NCBI RefSeq assembly: GCF_002105155.1
Contig: NW_019028981.1
Coordinates: 908,501-972,500, forward strand
Direction: 5' to 3'
DNA length: 64,000 bases
Source of the DNA: Lobosporangium transversale
Lineage: Eukaryota; Mortierellomycota; Mortierellomycetes; Mortierellales; Mortierellaceae
The translations under genes and the position numbers were made by a program. A model generated the notes under the pieces. That model did no database searches, was not told where the DNA came from, and saw only the letters and a program-made list of their open reading frames with translations. The first letter of the stretch is position 1, and each line of letters opens with the position of its first letter. Below, one piece after another: positions 34,829 to 46,346 of the stretch.

Positions 34829-36312
34829 ATGATAATCATGTCAAGATTGAAACTGCATCAGACTTTACTGATCGCCCTCATCTTCGCTTGTTTTATACTC
34901 TCCCCTGGTTCCACTGCCAGCCCTGTTAATGCTGTTGCAGTCGCTCAGAATGATGGAAATCTAGAACGTGTAAGAATTGAATTTTTTTAATTATTCCGAA
35001 TACAATTCTCCATCAGAGATCATGATCACAAACAGGAACACAGGAGCACGTATACAGCACGGCGCGTCATCAATCATAAACTGACCAGAATATTAATTGT
35101 CAATGCTTGCCTTTCTTTTTCCCTTTCTCTCTTTTTCTCTTCTTACGGTGGCCGCACCTATTCTGGATGCATATTTGATATTAGTATCCTCTGGACTTTG
35201 GAGATAACTTTGAGGGCGCCTCAGGATCGTATCAAAGTCAAGAAGTGCCACCAGGGCGCCATAAAAATGTAGATGAATTTAGCAACTACGACGCTGGCGA
35301 AGAGAACCCCATTGATCCTTCGCAGCGACTTGGTGGAATTGACTTCAGCTCAGAGGAGGCTCAGTCCTTCTTCCTCTCGCTCGCCATGATTGTTGTATCG
35401 GAGATTGGTGACAAGACCTTTCTCATTGCTGCCATCATGGCTATGAAACACCCTCGTCTCCTCGTCTTCTCAGCCGCTCTTTCAGCTCTCGCTATCATGA
35501 CAGTCCTCTCTGCAGCCTTTGGCCACGCAGTTCCAAACCTCATTCCAAGGACATATACCAATTATCTGGCTGCATTGCTCTTCTTCTGTTTTGGTATCCG
35601 CATGTTCTATGATGGATACCACATGACCGAAGAAGATGCTAAGCATGAGCTCGAGGAAGTTACGCAGGAACTGCAGGATAAGGAGGATCTCGAGTTGTTG
35701 CAACGTGCAGAGGCTGGATCGGCCAATGCAGATGGGAATGCTCAGGACAATGACGTTGCACCGCCCAAAACTCGCTCCAGGAAACAAGAATCATCTGGCT
35801 TGATCAATTTGTTCCAGCTCTTGTTCTCACCTGTCTTTGTCCAAACTTTTGTCATGACATTCTTGGCAGAGTGGGGTGATAGATCCCAAATCGCTACCAT
35901 TGCTTTAGCTGCTGCACATGTACGTCTGTTCCCCATTTTTTTTTTTTTTTTTTTTTTCTTTTTGTTAATGACATAATCAATATAGTCAACCTTAGTGAAA
36001 AACAACATGGATTACGATGACCTTTCTCTTTTTTTTTATGGCTAGAACATGACCTGGGTCTCTATTGGTGCCGTATTTGGCCATTCACTCTGCACAGGGG
36101 TCGCCGTCATTGGAGGAAGGATGCTGGCATCTCGGATCTCCGTCCGGACTGGTAAGTATTCAAAAAAAAAAAAAAAAAAAAAAAAAAAGTTAATTATGAA
36201 ACTTTGTTCATAACGCCTATTTTGTTTTCTAATCTTAGTGACCTTGGCCGGAGCTGTCGTATTTGAACTCTTTGCTATTGTTTCGCTCTATGAAGCATAT
36301 TACGATGTATAA
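34829..36312 (+). CDS. GDT1: Gdt1/TMEM165 family cation transporter (UPF0016), 4 exons, 351 aa
   Basis: Members transport Mn2+ and Ca2+ into the Golgi lumen and support protein glycosylation. Exons: 34829-34969, 35185-35919, 36046-36151, 36239-36312; phases agree. A hydrophobic signal peptide occupies about residues 10-30 (LLIALIFACFILSPG). The two family signatures are seen: SEIGDKTFLIAAIMAM in the first half and AEWGDRSQIATIALAA in the second, giving the pseudo-symmetric E-x-G-D-(K/R)-(T/S) pair that binds the ion. Between them is an acidic, Glu-rich cytosolic linker (EEDAKHELEEVTQEL). The C-terminus is short (YEAYYDV). The gene converges on DCP1, 345 bp away. Confidence 0.94.
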
Positions 36313-36657
36313 GCTAGAAATACCATCTCTATTTGTCTGATTGCCTGTCTGTATCTCTTCTCTGTCTGTTTCTGTCTCTTTCTGTCTCTCTTTTTCTTTT
36401 CATCTTTCTTATTTTATCAACTTTTTAGCAGCTTCTTTAAAATGCCAAATGTACTACTACCTGTTATGCGTAGCTATACATCCCATATTATTTATCAAGT
36501 ATTTTTCCATCATTGTCAAAAATAGTATTTATTACTCAATTGAAAGAGCCACTTCAAAATTGTTACTCAGGAAAATTCCATCTCTTTTGCTTTTATTCAG
36601 AAAGAAAAGAAATAGAAGAGAAGAAGAATATAAAAATCTATATGTATTTGTTGTAAA

Positions 36658-38726
36658 TCAGCCACGTCGAGCAAGCACAGCCGTATAGTTGGAATAGAGA
36701 ACATCCATAAACTGAGGATCGTTTTGAAGCAAACCCAGAAATTGCTGTGTAAATTCAGCCTTGGATAGTACCTCTGATTCTTGACCCATAAATCCACGCT
36801 GTTGCTGCTGCATGAATCCAACAGCACCCATGGCTGCATGCATAGCATCTGCTGGGAAATTTAGTGCTGCCTGAGGGGGTGGTGGCGGAGGTATACCCAT
36901 AGGGTGACCTGGATGGTGCTGGAACGAAAGAGGAGGGGGCGGTGGCGGACGCATCATTGGTCCACCCTGCATTGGAGGCATCACCAAAGGTGATGGCATC
37001 ATGCCTGGGGAATATGCGAACGTCGGCCCCTGTAATGGTGATGGATGCGACATCACACCATTGGGTCGGTTTAACATAGTTGTAGTTGTAATGGCCCCAG
37101 GAGATGGATGCGAACTAGATAGCTGTTGATGGCCTGCTTGGCCTCCTGTAGACATCTTGGTAGTATTGGAGTAAAGACCATTAGGCATGACAGATGCTGG
37201 TAGAAGTTCTGCGGAAAGAGGAGGACCACTCTGGCGAATTGCATTACGGTCCAATGTTGGCGACTTCTTTCCGGTTCCTGTCAATGAACTAAGCAATGAT
37301 GATTGCGTCGAATCTTTGCCTATATCCTGGGATTTAGGCTTTGGGGAGGAAAGTGACGCGTCTAAGAATTTAGAAGGCTTGCTTTCATCCTTGGATATGA
37401 TTGCTAGAAGAAACGAGGGTATTTCATTTTTATCCAATGATTCTTCAGAATGTCCTGCAGTTCCTCCTGTAGCCATTGGCTTGATTTCATGTTGCGCGCT
37501 AGAAGATGAATGTGTAATTACGTTTTTAGCTGACGACTGCTGGTCCTGATGTTGTGATGGTACCCCTGAGACCTCCGATACTCTTGCTTTAGACATGGCT
37601 TCACTGAGCATTCTAGTTAAAGGATCCATAGAGGCTGCCTGCAAAGGCGCCGAGGAATCCTTAGTTTGTTGCGATATCTTTTGCTCGACTGGATGTTCCT
37701 TAGATGTTGTCAAGGAGGGTGCAGCACATTGCTTTACAGCGTAGTGTGAATCCTCATCCTTGGCCTTTTTACAGCAACTAGGGAGTATTTTCATGAAGAT
37801 GAAGGGGAGGGGGTTTTAGGTAAAGTCAGGAATGATAGATATCATGAAACTGCTAAAGGCTCTTGCAACAAGAGTTGGCATGATATTAATCCTGTGAAGA
37901 TTGCGACATACTCCAAGAGCTTTTCACCGATCCTATCTCGATCTGCCGGTTCATAGATCCAAATGCCATGAATATCTATACAAAATAGAACAAAACCATG
38001 ATAGGATGATAAAGGGAAAGAGCGTAAGTATGCATAACAAGCAGGATCGAAAATAAGAAGTTCTCTCTGAACTGTGGCATTTACAAAATTGAAGTGCTGA
38101 GGTGACAAAAAAAAGAAAAAAAAAAAAAAAGCTCATGCCTTTATCATCACGGTAGATAATATAATCAGAGGTCAGTTGCAGAGCCATGTCGCCAACGAGA
38201 TCAGCCATCAAATTATCAAGGCCAAGGCGATTCATAATGAAAAATCCATAGGTTGGAGGTGAAGACCTGTTCATTATGATAACAAGAAGAATGAATAATT
38301 GTAATATCGAGACCAGCCATTTATCAATAAAAATTGACATATGGAAACAGAACAGCTCACCTCTTGAAGACAAACATTGTTCCTTCGACACCTTTTTTTG
38401 TCTGCAGCAGATGAGCACATATTTCCACATAATCAAATTATATTGGGCACAGCACAAGGTAGTCAGACGATAAAGTAGTAACCAGGATGGAGAAGCAGGA
38501 GCAGGAGCAGGAACGAGTGAGGAAGAGTAGTGCATTGAGATAACAACGCGCGAGGAAGAGTGAAGTGTACTCATCGATGAAAACGAGCTCTCGTTACCCA
38601 TGCTTGTGAGTCCTCGTCAAACTTATAGACGACAACATAACTGGAGCTGTCGAGAATGTCAGAGATGTGCGGGTCATGCCGCTGAAGCACGCTCAGGTTA
38701 ACAGCCTTGCGGGCAGATTTGTTCAT
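36658..38726 (-). CDS. DCP1: mRNA-decapping enzyme subunit Dcp1, 5 exons
   Basis: Dcp1 is the EVH1-fold activator of the Dcp2 decapping nuclease in cytoplasmic P-bodies. Exons on the minus strand: 38726-38598, 38401-38361, 38266-38139, 37975 to about 37908, and about 37764 to 36658. The EVH1 domain is read across them: LQRHDPHISDILDSSSYVVVYKF, TKKGVEGTMFVFKR, SSPPTYGFFIMNRLG and DIHGIWIYEP. The third intron appears to use a GC donor (AAAG|GCATGA). The fourth boundary is ambiguous: a weak GTCGCA donor at 37907 with acceptor before 37764, or a GC donor (GCAAGA) at 37866 with the better acceptor before 37777. The product is 490 or 508 residues. The rest is a Ser-rich, then Pro/Met-rich linker (PPPPPPLSF, GIPPPPPPQ) and a C-terminal helix (AEFTQQFLGLLQNDPQFMDVLY) resembling the Dcp1 trimerisation region. 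Confidence 0.88.
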
Positions 38727-39024
38727 GATGGAAAAGAAAAAGAGTGAAAAATCAAAGGGCTGATGGATGATGTCCAATGTTAAAGTGATCGAGCCAATGT
38801 CAATGTTAATATCCGCTCTGCAGGAATGAAGAGAGATGGAGTTGGAGAGATGAAAAAAAAAAAAAAAAAAAAAAAGAGCTAACATTTTTTAGCCCTTTCT
38901 CTTTTCAACCTTCTCTCCTTAATCGCTCGCTTGCTCATCTTCTCAACTCCATATTGTTGAATCCTCACCAAGGAAAGGTGACCAATCTGGCTATACAAGC
39001 CACCATAACGAACAGACACCTGCA

Positions 39025-40036
39025 ATGGCGGCTACAATAAATCCCTATAGTAGCAAACCCAGAATACACCTTGTTGGATCAGAAGCTCTCGTATGGGATA
39101 TCCAAGGTAAATATCGTGATGACCATTTTTATTTTTGATGGACAGCCGTATTTAGTCCCATCATGACACATCATCTTATGATTATTGTTAGATGTCCGAA
39201 AACTGCGGCAAACATACAGGATCGTGGGTTCGTTAACAGGATCTTTAGCCCGTAGTCCAATGCAGAATATCTTCCAGGGCCTTCCACTCCGGTTATTGCC
39301 AGAGGAAGTGTACGTCCTCCGGAGCCGCGATCTTGTTGATCTAGTTGATGAAAACCGTTCTTATAATGTGTCTGATTCTGCACCAAGACCTGATGGATTT
39401 CAAGCTAGCAATCTGATAGCCCCTGCTGCTAATAACTTGATGTCTGCTACGAGGAGCACCAGTAGCGATAATAGTAGAAATAACAATAATAATAATGCTT
39501 CAGAGTGTGCCCATCTCTATCTTCACACGCTATCAGACTGCCTTCCTTATTACAAGCCCATATCCCCTACCGAGATGTCTGTCTCATGGACTTACCCCAA
39601 TACAACAAGGCAACAACAAAAAGTCGCTATATTTATGCATCTTTGGGAAACGCACAAGTTCTTCCTTGCTCCAGGAATGAAGTTTGGGGGCGACTATCTA
39701 CTTTACAAAAATGACCCATTGGTGTGTCATGCCGATTTGATCGCATCTGTCGTCCAATGTTCTAACCAATCACTGCCTTTAGTTGACCTGGCGACGCATG
39801 CGCGACTTGCCACTACGGTCCAGAAGCAGCACTTGATATGTTGCTGCCCTTCTACTACTGCTGACACTACAACTAATGTGGGTAAGATCTATGAACCACA
39901 TGAGTATGAAAAAGCCAAAGAAACAAGTACGATCAATTCAAGTCCAGAGTTATGGCCACACGTTAGCCCTCCTGCACTCCCAGTTCCGAATAAGGGCCAT
40001 ATCATGATGTTTGTGGTAGAATGGGCTGGCTTTTAG
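39025..40036 (+). CDS. SEN34: tRNA-splicing endonuclease catalytic subunit Sen34, 2 exons, 308 aa
   Basis: Sen34 cuts the 3' splice site of intron-containing tRNA precursors within the Sen2-Sen34-Sen15-Sen54 complex. Exons 39025-39106 and 39192-40036 are joined in phase 1. The N-terminal domain has LVWDIQDVRKLRQTYRIVGSL and LPLRLLPEEVYVL. A non-conserved Asn/Ser-rich linker follows near residues 105-135. The endonuclease domain at the C-terminal half contains FMHLWETHKFFLAPGMKFGGDYLLYKNDP, then CHADLIAS and ARLATTVQKQHLICC. The expected catalytic triad is Tyr in DYLLY, His in CHAD and Lys in VQKQ. Intron-bearing tRNA genes were not seen in the window. The gene shares a 298-bp divergent promoter with DCP1 and converges on the F-box gene 80 bp away. 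Confidence 0.92.
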
Positions 40037-40115
40037 CCCACAGAACCCTTCCCATTTAAAGCTTTATTTTTTAAGAAAATAAATCTAAAATCGACACGAT
40101 AGTAATGAAAACCGC

Positions 40116-42215
40116 TTAGCACGATAGCCTTCTCTCGATGCGTGTTATATCCAGCAGCGCTGCTGCTGACACTGACGCTGACATTGATTGAGGCTGTTTT
40201 GTTGTATTGACAATCGCAGTGGTGAAGCTTTCAAAAGGATCAGCAGTACCTTCGACAACTTTCTTGAAGGTATGAATCTGCGAAGCGATAACAATCCGGT
40301 TGATCGACGGCCAATGTTGTTCAAACCATCTATTCATAGATTCGCAAGTCCTTAGCCTCTTATGGCCATCCACTTCTGATCCTGCAATCGAGAACTCTCT
40401 CAGCCTCTTGAGTGATGCTAACATCTCGACGCCAGCGCCGAGTTGTAGCCGTAGAAAGGATGGTGAACGGATATCGAGGACTTGTAGTTGGGTTTGTAAA
40501 GATAGCTGGCTGTACACAATCTGTTCTGCCCAAGCGATCGAGTGATGATTATCGCTGCTGCTGATGACATCAGTATGAGCATGATTGTAATAGCCATTGC
40601 CGTTATTGTTATTGATGCTACTGGTGTTGTTTCCCTCGCCCTGTGATCCTGGAGCGATTCCGAATGCGAGCGACAATGTTTCAAGGCCTGTGCAGCCCCA
40701 AGGCTGAAGCTTTCTTCCCTTTAATGGATCCTCAACCATATCCTCTACCTGCAGGACTACTCCATGAGCACGAAGATGGCGTAGCCCTATGCAAGACCGC
40801 AAAAAGGCTTGCAAGGTCTTACTATAGATCTTGCCAGAGCTTGCTTGATGAAGATCCAACCTCGTCAACCGAGGGCAAAACTGCAGCAGAGCCATAAGGC
40901 CTGCATCTCCAAATTGAAAGGACTCTATTCCCTGATGTATAAACGTTGGAAGTTGGCACACGGGATCTTTCAAGTATTTGCATATGCTATCATTTCCATC
41001 GGCGCTGTAGTTGAGCATATCCGCGTGACTAGATGGACGTTTCCGTTGCCCCGAAACATCATTAATAATAGTAAAAGCATGCGTCTCAATGTCGCGTAAA
41101 GGCGATATTTGACCATATTCGGTCATTGCGAATGACTCGAGCTCAGGACATTGTGCAAGAATGGATATCAAATGGACACCTGTCAAAGCCCGGATATCCA
41201 ACTCAAGTGATTTGAGCTTTAGAGGCGGCCTTGATTGTCTCGGCTCTTGTTGCTGAAAGTTGGTTTCTCCCGTGACATGCGATTGTGGTATTGGCATTGT
41301 ATAGAGGACAATTTGAGCATTGGTACGTATAGAGCAATGTTCTAAATTTGGTGACACTCCGAGCAGATTATCTAACAGCAGGGTCTCCCGTTTCACGTAG
41401 TTCGTATTCTTAAGACTAAGGTGTTTCAGGGGGATACGGGACCTCTGGATTGTCTTAAGCAACAAGGTCAATTCAAAAGGCCCATCTAACACGAGCGTCC
41501 TCAACGAGAACGCATTTTCGAAACACAGTTGATGCAATGTTTCAGTAGTTGGAAAGGAGACCACCGATGGGTCCTGGTGAATTGGCCGTCCTGGACCTGA
41601 TAATGATTGCATGTTGTTCGTCAGGAATATGGGCGCAGCAGCAACAGTCTGCGACATGGACTTTGGTTGTGTAAAGCTGCCGTTCAGAAGCCTTCCTGAT
41701 ATAGTACTCATCATCACCTTGGGACCAAATGCCCTATATATGGAGACGGGAGGCGCTAAAGAAGCAGAAGGGAAATGAGAAGGAGAAAGATCATGCTGTG
41801 AAACCCTGGTGACATGATGTAACTCCCACCAGTCTGCGTACTTCCATTGAAGTGAGTGGACTAAATTCAAGTTTTTACGCAGACTCTTCAAAAAATCAGG
41901 CTGGTGCCTGCTTTCCGAAATAGTAATGGATTGCCAGAGAACCGAGTTGAAAATTGCATACCAAGCAGATGAGACTAAGGTGCAGGCATTAAGGTCATGC
42001 AAGGTGAGAAAGGAAGAGATGTGAAGAAGGATCTCAGGTATCTCGAGGGCCCTGAACGTCGGGTAAATGTACGAGGAAGTGATTACGGTCCTTATCGACG
42101 TAGGTATCGATGGGGATCCTATTGACAAGGGCGCTGACGAGGGTGATGATAGTCTATTGACAAGGTTGTCTTCGGTATTGGAAGTAAATCTGCCAGCAAG
42201 GAGATCTTCTGGCAT
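40116..42215 (-). CDS. F-box protein with LRR-like C-terminal region, 699 aa, intronless
   Basis: This is a probable substrate adaptor for an SCF (Skp1-Cullin-F-box) ubiquitin ligase. The F-box is at about residues 57-100: LEIPEILLHISSFLTLHDLN followed by ACTLVSSAWYAIFNSVLW. The rest contains irregularly spaced leucine-rich segments with LxxLxL spacing (LRTLVLDGPFELTLLLKTI, LKHLSLKNTNY, LKSLELDIRAL, LTRLDLHQAS, LQVLDIRSPSF), consistent with degenerate LRRs. An Asn/His-rich, low-complexity stretch sits near residue 540. Such F-box/LRR proteins are greatly expanded in Mortierellomycotina genomes. The substrate cannot be guessed. The ATG at 42215 is the first of the frame. Confidence 0.85.
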   Translation of the reverse strand: MPEDLLAGRFTSNTEDNLVNRLSSPSSAPLSIGSPSIPTSIRTVITSSYIYPTFRALEIPEILLHISSFLTLHDLNACTLVSSAWYAIFNSVLWQSITISESRHQPDFLKSLRKNLNLVHSLQWKYADWWELHHVTRVSQHDLSPSHFPSASLAPPVSIYRAFGPKVMMSTISGRLLNGSFTQPKSMSQTVAAAPIFLTNNMQSLSGPGRPIHQDPSVVSFPTTETLHQLCFENAFSLRTLVLDGPFELTLLLKTIQRSRIPLKHLSLKNTNYVKRETLLLDNLLGVSPNLEHCSIRTNAQIVLYTMPIPQSHVTGETNFQQQEPRQSRPPLKLKSLELDIRALTGVHLISILAQCPELESFAMTEYGQISPLRDIETHAFTIINDVSGQRKRPSSHADMLNYSADGNDSICKYLKDPVCQLPTFIHQGIESFQFGDAGLMALLQFCPRLTRLDLHQASSGKIYSKTLQAFLRSCIGLRHLRAHGVVLQVEDMVEDPLKGRKLQPWGCTGLETLSLAFGIAPGSQGEGNNTSSINNNNGNGYYNHAHTDVISSSDNHHSIAWAEQIVYSQLSLQTQLQVLDIRSPSFLRLQLGAGVEMLASLKRLREFSIAGSEVDGHKRLRTCESMNRWFEQHWPSINRIVIASQIHTFKKVVEGTADPFESFTTAIVNTTKQPQSMSASVSAAALLDITRIERRLSC

Positions 42216-42408
42216 GGCAAAAAAGCTGGATCTTATTTATGCGTGGGAACACGTTTCTCTGAGGTGGATATGCAGGACAAGGAGGCAATAATGCAATGTA
42301 GACGAGCTGAAGGATGCGAAGCAGTAGGGGGGGAGGTTGTAAAATGAATTGCGTCTGTTCGTTACTGTTAGGATGAGTGAGTTTGTCAGAGGAAAAGGAG
42401 GCAGAGGA

Positions 42409-42439
<31 letters not shown>

Positions 42440-42911
42440 AATTTCATATTGAATTGCTCAAAAATGCTCACTATGCATTGTTACAATTTTAGCAACATCC
42501 TGCAAAATCAGGGACGTTTCCGAAGTAACGACATTGCACATGGTAGAGAGACATGTTCGATTATGTACTCTATTTGTGCTCTGGAAAGATTAAGTTCAAA
42601 TTAACTCTAGTCTAATGTAACATGTAAAAAGGAATCAGCTCAGGCCCTGTTTTGATTTCAACCTGCCGTTGGAAGGGTGATCAATGTGCTGTATGCTCCA
42701 TAAGCTACATCTCGACCACAGATATGCGTCGCATCAGTGGATGGAAAAGTCGGATTTTATTAGCAAACTCATTTTGAGCTTCTGATATACGATGGTGTTT
42801 AATTAATGAATGCGAGAATATTTAATTGGTTTTCTAATGGAATAGATATGCTTTACATTGTGCACGCGTTCTTACTTATAGTTTCTATAGCTGGGGGCTG
42901 AAATGAACGTT
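42216..42911. other. Spacer between F-box and MAK5 genes
   Basis: No gene is seen. An A run at 42410-42435 interrupts the putative leader of the F-box gene. The rest is AT-rich and holds the terminator side of the MAK5/DDX24 gene. Confidence 0.5.
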
Positions 42912-45900
42912 TTAATGCGTTTTAGCTTGGGTCTGCTTATTCCTACAAGGCCGCGTCTTAATATCCTCTAATGCCGTGGACTTGATATGTGCAGGCATCA
43001 GTGGATTATGGTGGGCGCTATCGCGAAGACGATCAGCCAGATCACGGATTGAGCCACTAGTAATATACTTGGCACTAGCGCCCATCGGCATTATGCGTTT
43101 CTGCAGCATAGCTTTAAGTTCTGCCCGCATAGCTTTGAGGTTGTTCTTACGAGCCGTCATGGCCGAGTTGTCTTCTTCTTTATCCTTTGATTTTGGCCCC
43201 GCATTCAGCATATCCTCATCCACAATAATGTCCATAGCCTCAGCAGACTTGAGCATCCAATCATCTTGATGTGCAGCCTAAAGGAAAAGTCATGATCCCC
43301 ATGCAGCAAGCAATGTAACGTATCATATTTAACTGATTAGTTCGTAGCATGACTTACATTTAACAGCCCATGTCTCTTTTTTTTTTTTTTTTTTTTTTTA
43401 CCTTCTGGATACGATGCTCTTGCTCATCAATCTTTTTGGCCAAGGCAACGCGTTTCTTCATCTCATTAATAACGCTACGGTCAATTGGGAAATCAACAAT
43501 ACCATTATCCTTCTTAAGTGTCACGCAAATCTTGCGGTATAGCTGTGCTTCATCGGGTCCACAGATCAGTAACGAAATACCCTCATTCTGAGCGCGAGCC
43601 GTACGTCCACTTCTATGAACATAGATATCGCCAGAGCGAGGGACTTGATAATGAATGACATGGTCCACCATCGGGATATCCAAACCACGCGCAGCAACAT
43701 CCGATGCAATCATCATCGCGTGAGAATTTGCCTTGAATCGTTCTAGGTTCTTGAGACGCTGTCGCTGCTGCATCTGAGCATGCATACCCAAGGCTTCAAT
43801 ACCCAACAATTGCATCATCGGTGCCAGATGACGGATTGCATCAATAGAGTTGACAAATACGAGTGTGCGACCAGGATACTTCGTCGCAAAGTAATACAAG
43901 TAGAGATCCTTCTCTGTCGTTAGACAATCAATTTTAGCCTCCAAAAGTGTCGAGGCCACGATCTTGTCTGTAACAATATTAACAAGTGCCGGTGATTCAT
44001 CGTGGAACTCAATCCTGTTCATCAGATCCTCCATTGTACCTTCGCCACTTTGCTCTGCTGATTTGGCTTGATTCTTCTTCTTTGAAAGATTCAAGCTGAG
44101 CTCTTTGCTCAGGGTTGCAGTGAAGATGAAAGTTTGGCGGTTGTGTTCATAATCCGTCTGAGCGACTGTTTTTGACACTACAACCCCGTTTGTATTATCT
44201 TGTGAACCCTCGTCCGTGACGGCGTGCTGCTCCCAATCGCTGGTCCTTTCACGCTTGCGTTCAAGCAGCTTCAAGATATTGGATAGTTCCTGGAAATGTC
44301 CAGACTCCAGCATACGATCTGCTTCGTCCAGGACTAGAAATCGGGTATGAATGAGTCGATCCGAATAGACGGTGTTGGTCGAGATTAATTCCCAAAGACG
44401 CCCTGGTGTTGCAACAATAATGGCAGGATTGCGATCCAGTTGACGAACCTGTTTTTGGATCGACATGCCTCCGACAATAGGTACAACATGATGTCCTGTG
44501 AATTGAGTAAATGCCACCAAATGATCTTTAACCTGAATAGCCAATTCGCGTGTAGGAGTTAGGATGAGTGCTGTCAGAGATTCCTGGAGCGGAGTATTGT
44601 TTCCTACTGCAGAAGTTGCCTGTTCTGCCAAATATTGAATAATGGGAAGCCCAAATGCTAGAGTTTTACCGGAACCCTACAGACACAAGATAGATATTAG
44701 CACTCATCTCATTTGTTTGATCCGGTTGAATCATCTGGATAATGCCTATTAATACGAAAACCAAAACGTACTGTTTCTGCTACACCAATAACATCACGTC
44801 CTGCCAAGCCCAAAGGTAGGGCTTTCTGCTGGATAGGAGACGGGTTCGCGAACTTTTGCTTTTTGAGGGCATTCTGGATCATGGATGAAAAATTGTAATC
44901 CATCCAGGCAGAAATGTCAAACGCTATTTTACAATGATGTACAATCATAATGTCAGAGGCATATAACAATAAAAGATACAATACTGAGAAGGTGGGAAGA
45001 AGGATTACATGTGTCGACGCCTTCCATAGGGTCAAATGGCGCCTTGGGTTCCTCTTGAGCCTTGAGGGTTGCCTTGGCTGCCTTTTTTGCTGCTTGCCTA
45101 GCCTTCAATGCTTCTACCTTGAGACGCTGCTTCTCTTTCCTGTCAAGTTTTTTTTGTCCCTCATCTCCCGAATGCTCCGTGTTCTTCGCTATGGAGGTGT
45201 CAGCCAGGCCGTTCTGTCCGGTTCTAATAGGCCCATCAGTCTCTTTCTCAACAGCTTTCGGATCATTAGCATCCTTTTTTTGACCTTTCTTTTCTTTTAC
45301 TGACTCGGCTTTGCTTTCTGGCTTGGATGGTTTACTGCATACATCTAAGTTTGAGTCTGTCTTCAGATGCTGCTCAGTTTCTGGTTCATTCATAGCCGTA
45401 TCTACATTCTGTATCTCCTGTCCCTTTTGGTGCATTAGAAGATCCTCGTCAAATGTATCGATGTCATAATAAATCTCATTATCGCCAACATTTAATGGTT
45501 CTGAGTGTCTCACGCTTTTGCCTTTACCAGCTGCCGCCTTTTTAGGATCATGCTGACAGAAGTGTAAAAACAACATTCCAGAAAATTTAGTACAGTTAAA
45601 AGACAAAAGTCTACTTTAATGACTTTAACCAAAGTAGAGATCCATACCTTGAAGACAATAGTTCTCCCAGTCTCTTCTGTCCCTTGATAGTCGACCTCTA
45701 CACCATCCAACTCCTCTAGACATAAAAACCCTTCTGTGTCGTCCATGAACATACCCTCGGTATCCACAGGAGTCCAACCCCAATCGTCCAACTTTCCGTA
45801 GTCTGCAGTAACAAATTGGCCCCCTTGCTTGGATTTTTTCGATCCTTTATTTTTTAAGTCCTTGCTATTTTTCCGTGGCTGATCTTGTTTCTTGATATTA

Positions 45901-46346
45901 GTTGTTGCTGTCTTATTCTGGTCATGCTGATTCTTCTTCTTGCTAGAAGACGCTACAGGCTTGTTGATGATAGGGTCGATCTCGGATGCCGCGGGTAATG
46001 CCGGCACATCAAAGAGCGAAATCCTGTTCCAATTTTTTTCATCTTCATTCAGAGGGCGTGCGATCTCATGACGGGCACGTTTACGCTGTGATTTTGACGG
46101 CTCTTTCTTGACCTCTGCTTGTTCAACTGCAGTGCCTGTGATTATGCTACTATTCTCACCGTTTTCATCATCTGGACCATTGTTATCATGACTGCTCTCT
46201 TGGACTGCAGAGGAAGCCATCTTTTTCCTCTTTGCGTTTGAGCGTTTTTGTGAAGGAGCTGTCGAAGTCTGAGCACTATTACTAATCTCAATCGGGGAGA
46301 TAGCAGTCTCTTTGACGCTAGCTTTGTCTTGTACAATCCAGGTCAT
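42912..46346 (-). CDS. MAK5: DEAD-box RNA helicase Mak5/DDX24, 5 exons, 1011 aa
   Basis: This is a nucleolar helicase needed for 60S ribosomal subunit assembly. Exons on the minus strand: 46346-45648, 45552-45009, 44923-44772, 44676-43402, 43277-42912; phases agree. The N-terminus is Lys/Ser-rich with a nuclear-signal-like SKSQRKRARHE. The family-specific block follows (GFLCLEELDGVEVDY), then an acidic and Lys-rich linker. The helicase core has the Q motif (FANPSPIQQKAL), Walker A AETGSGKT at about 463-470, PTRELA, GG, TPGR, VLDEAD at about 582, TAT in place of SAT at about 651, TLVFVNS, SDVAARGLDIP and HRSGRTAR. An intron falls exactly between AET and GSGKT. The insertion between DEAD and TAT (about 45 charged residues) is typical of Mak5/DDX24. 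The basic tail ends RNKQTQAKTH. Confidence 0.95.
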
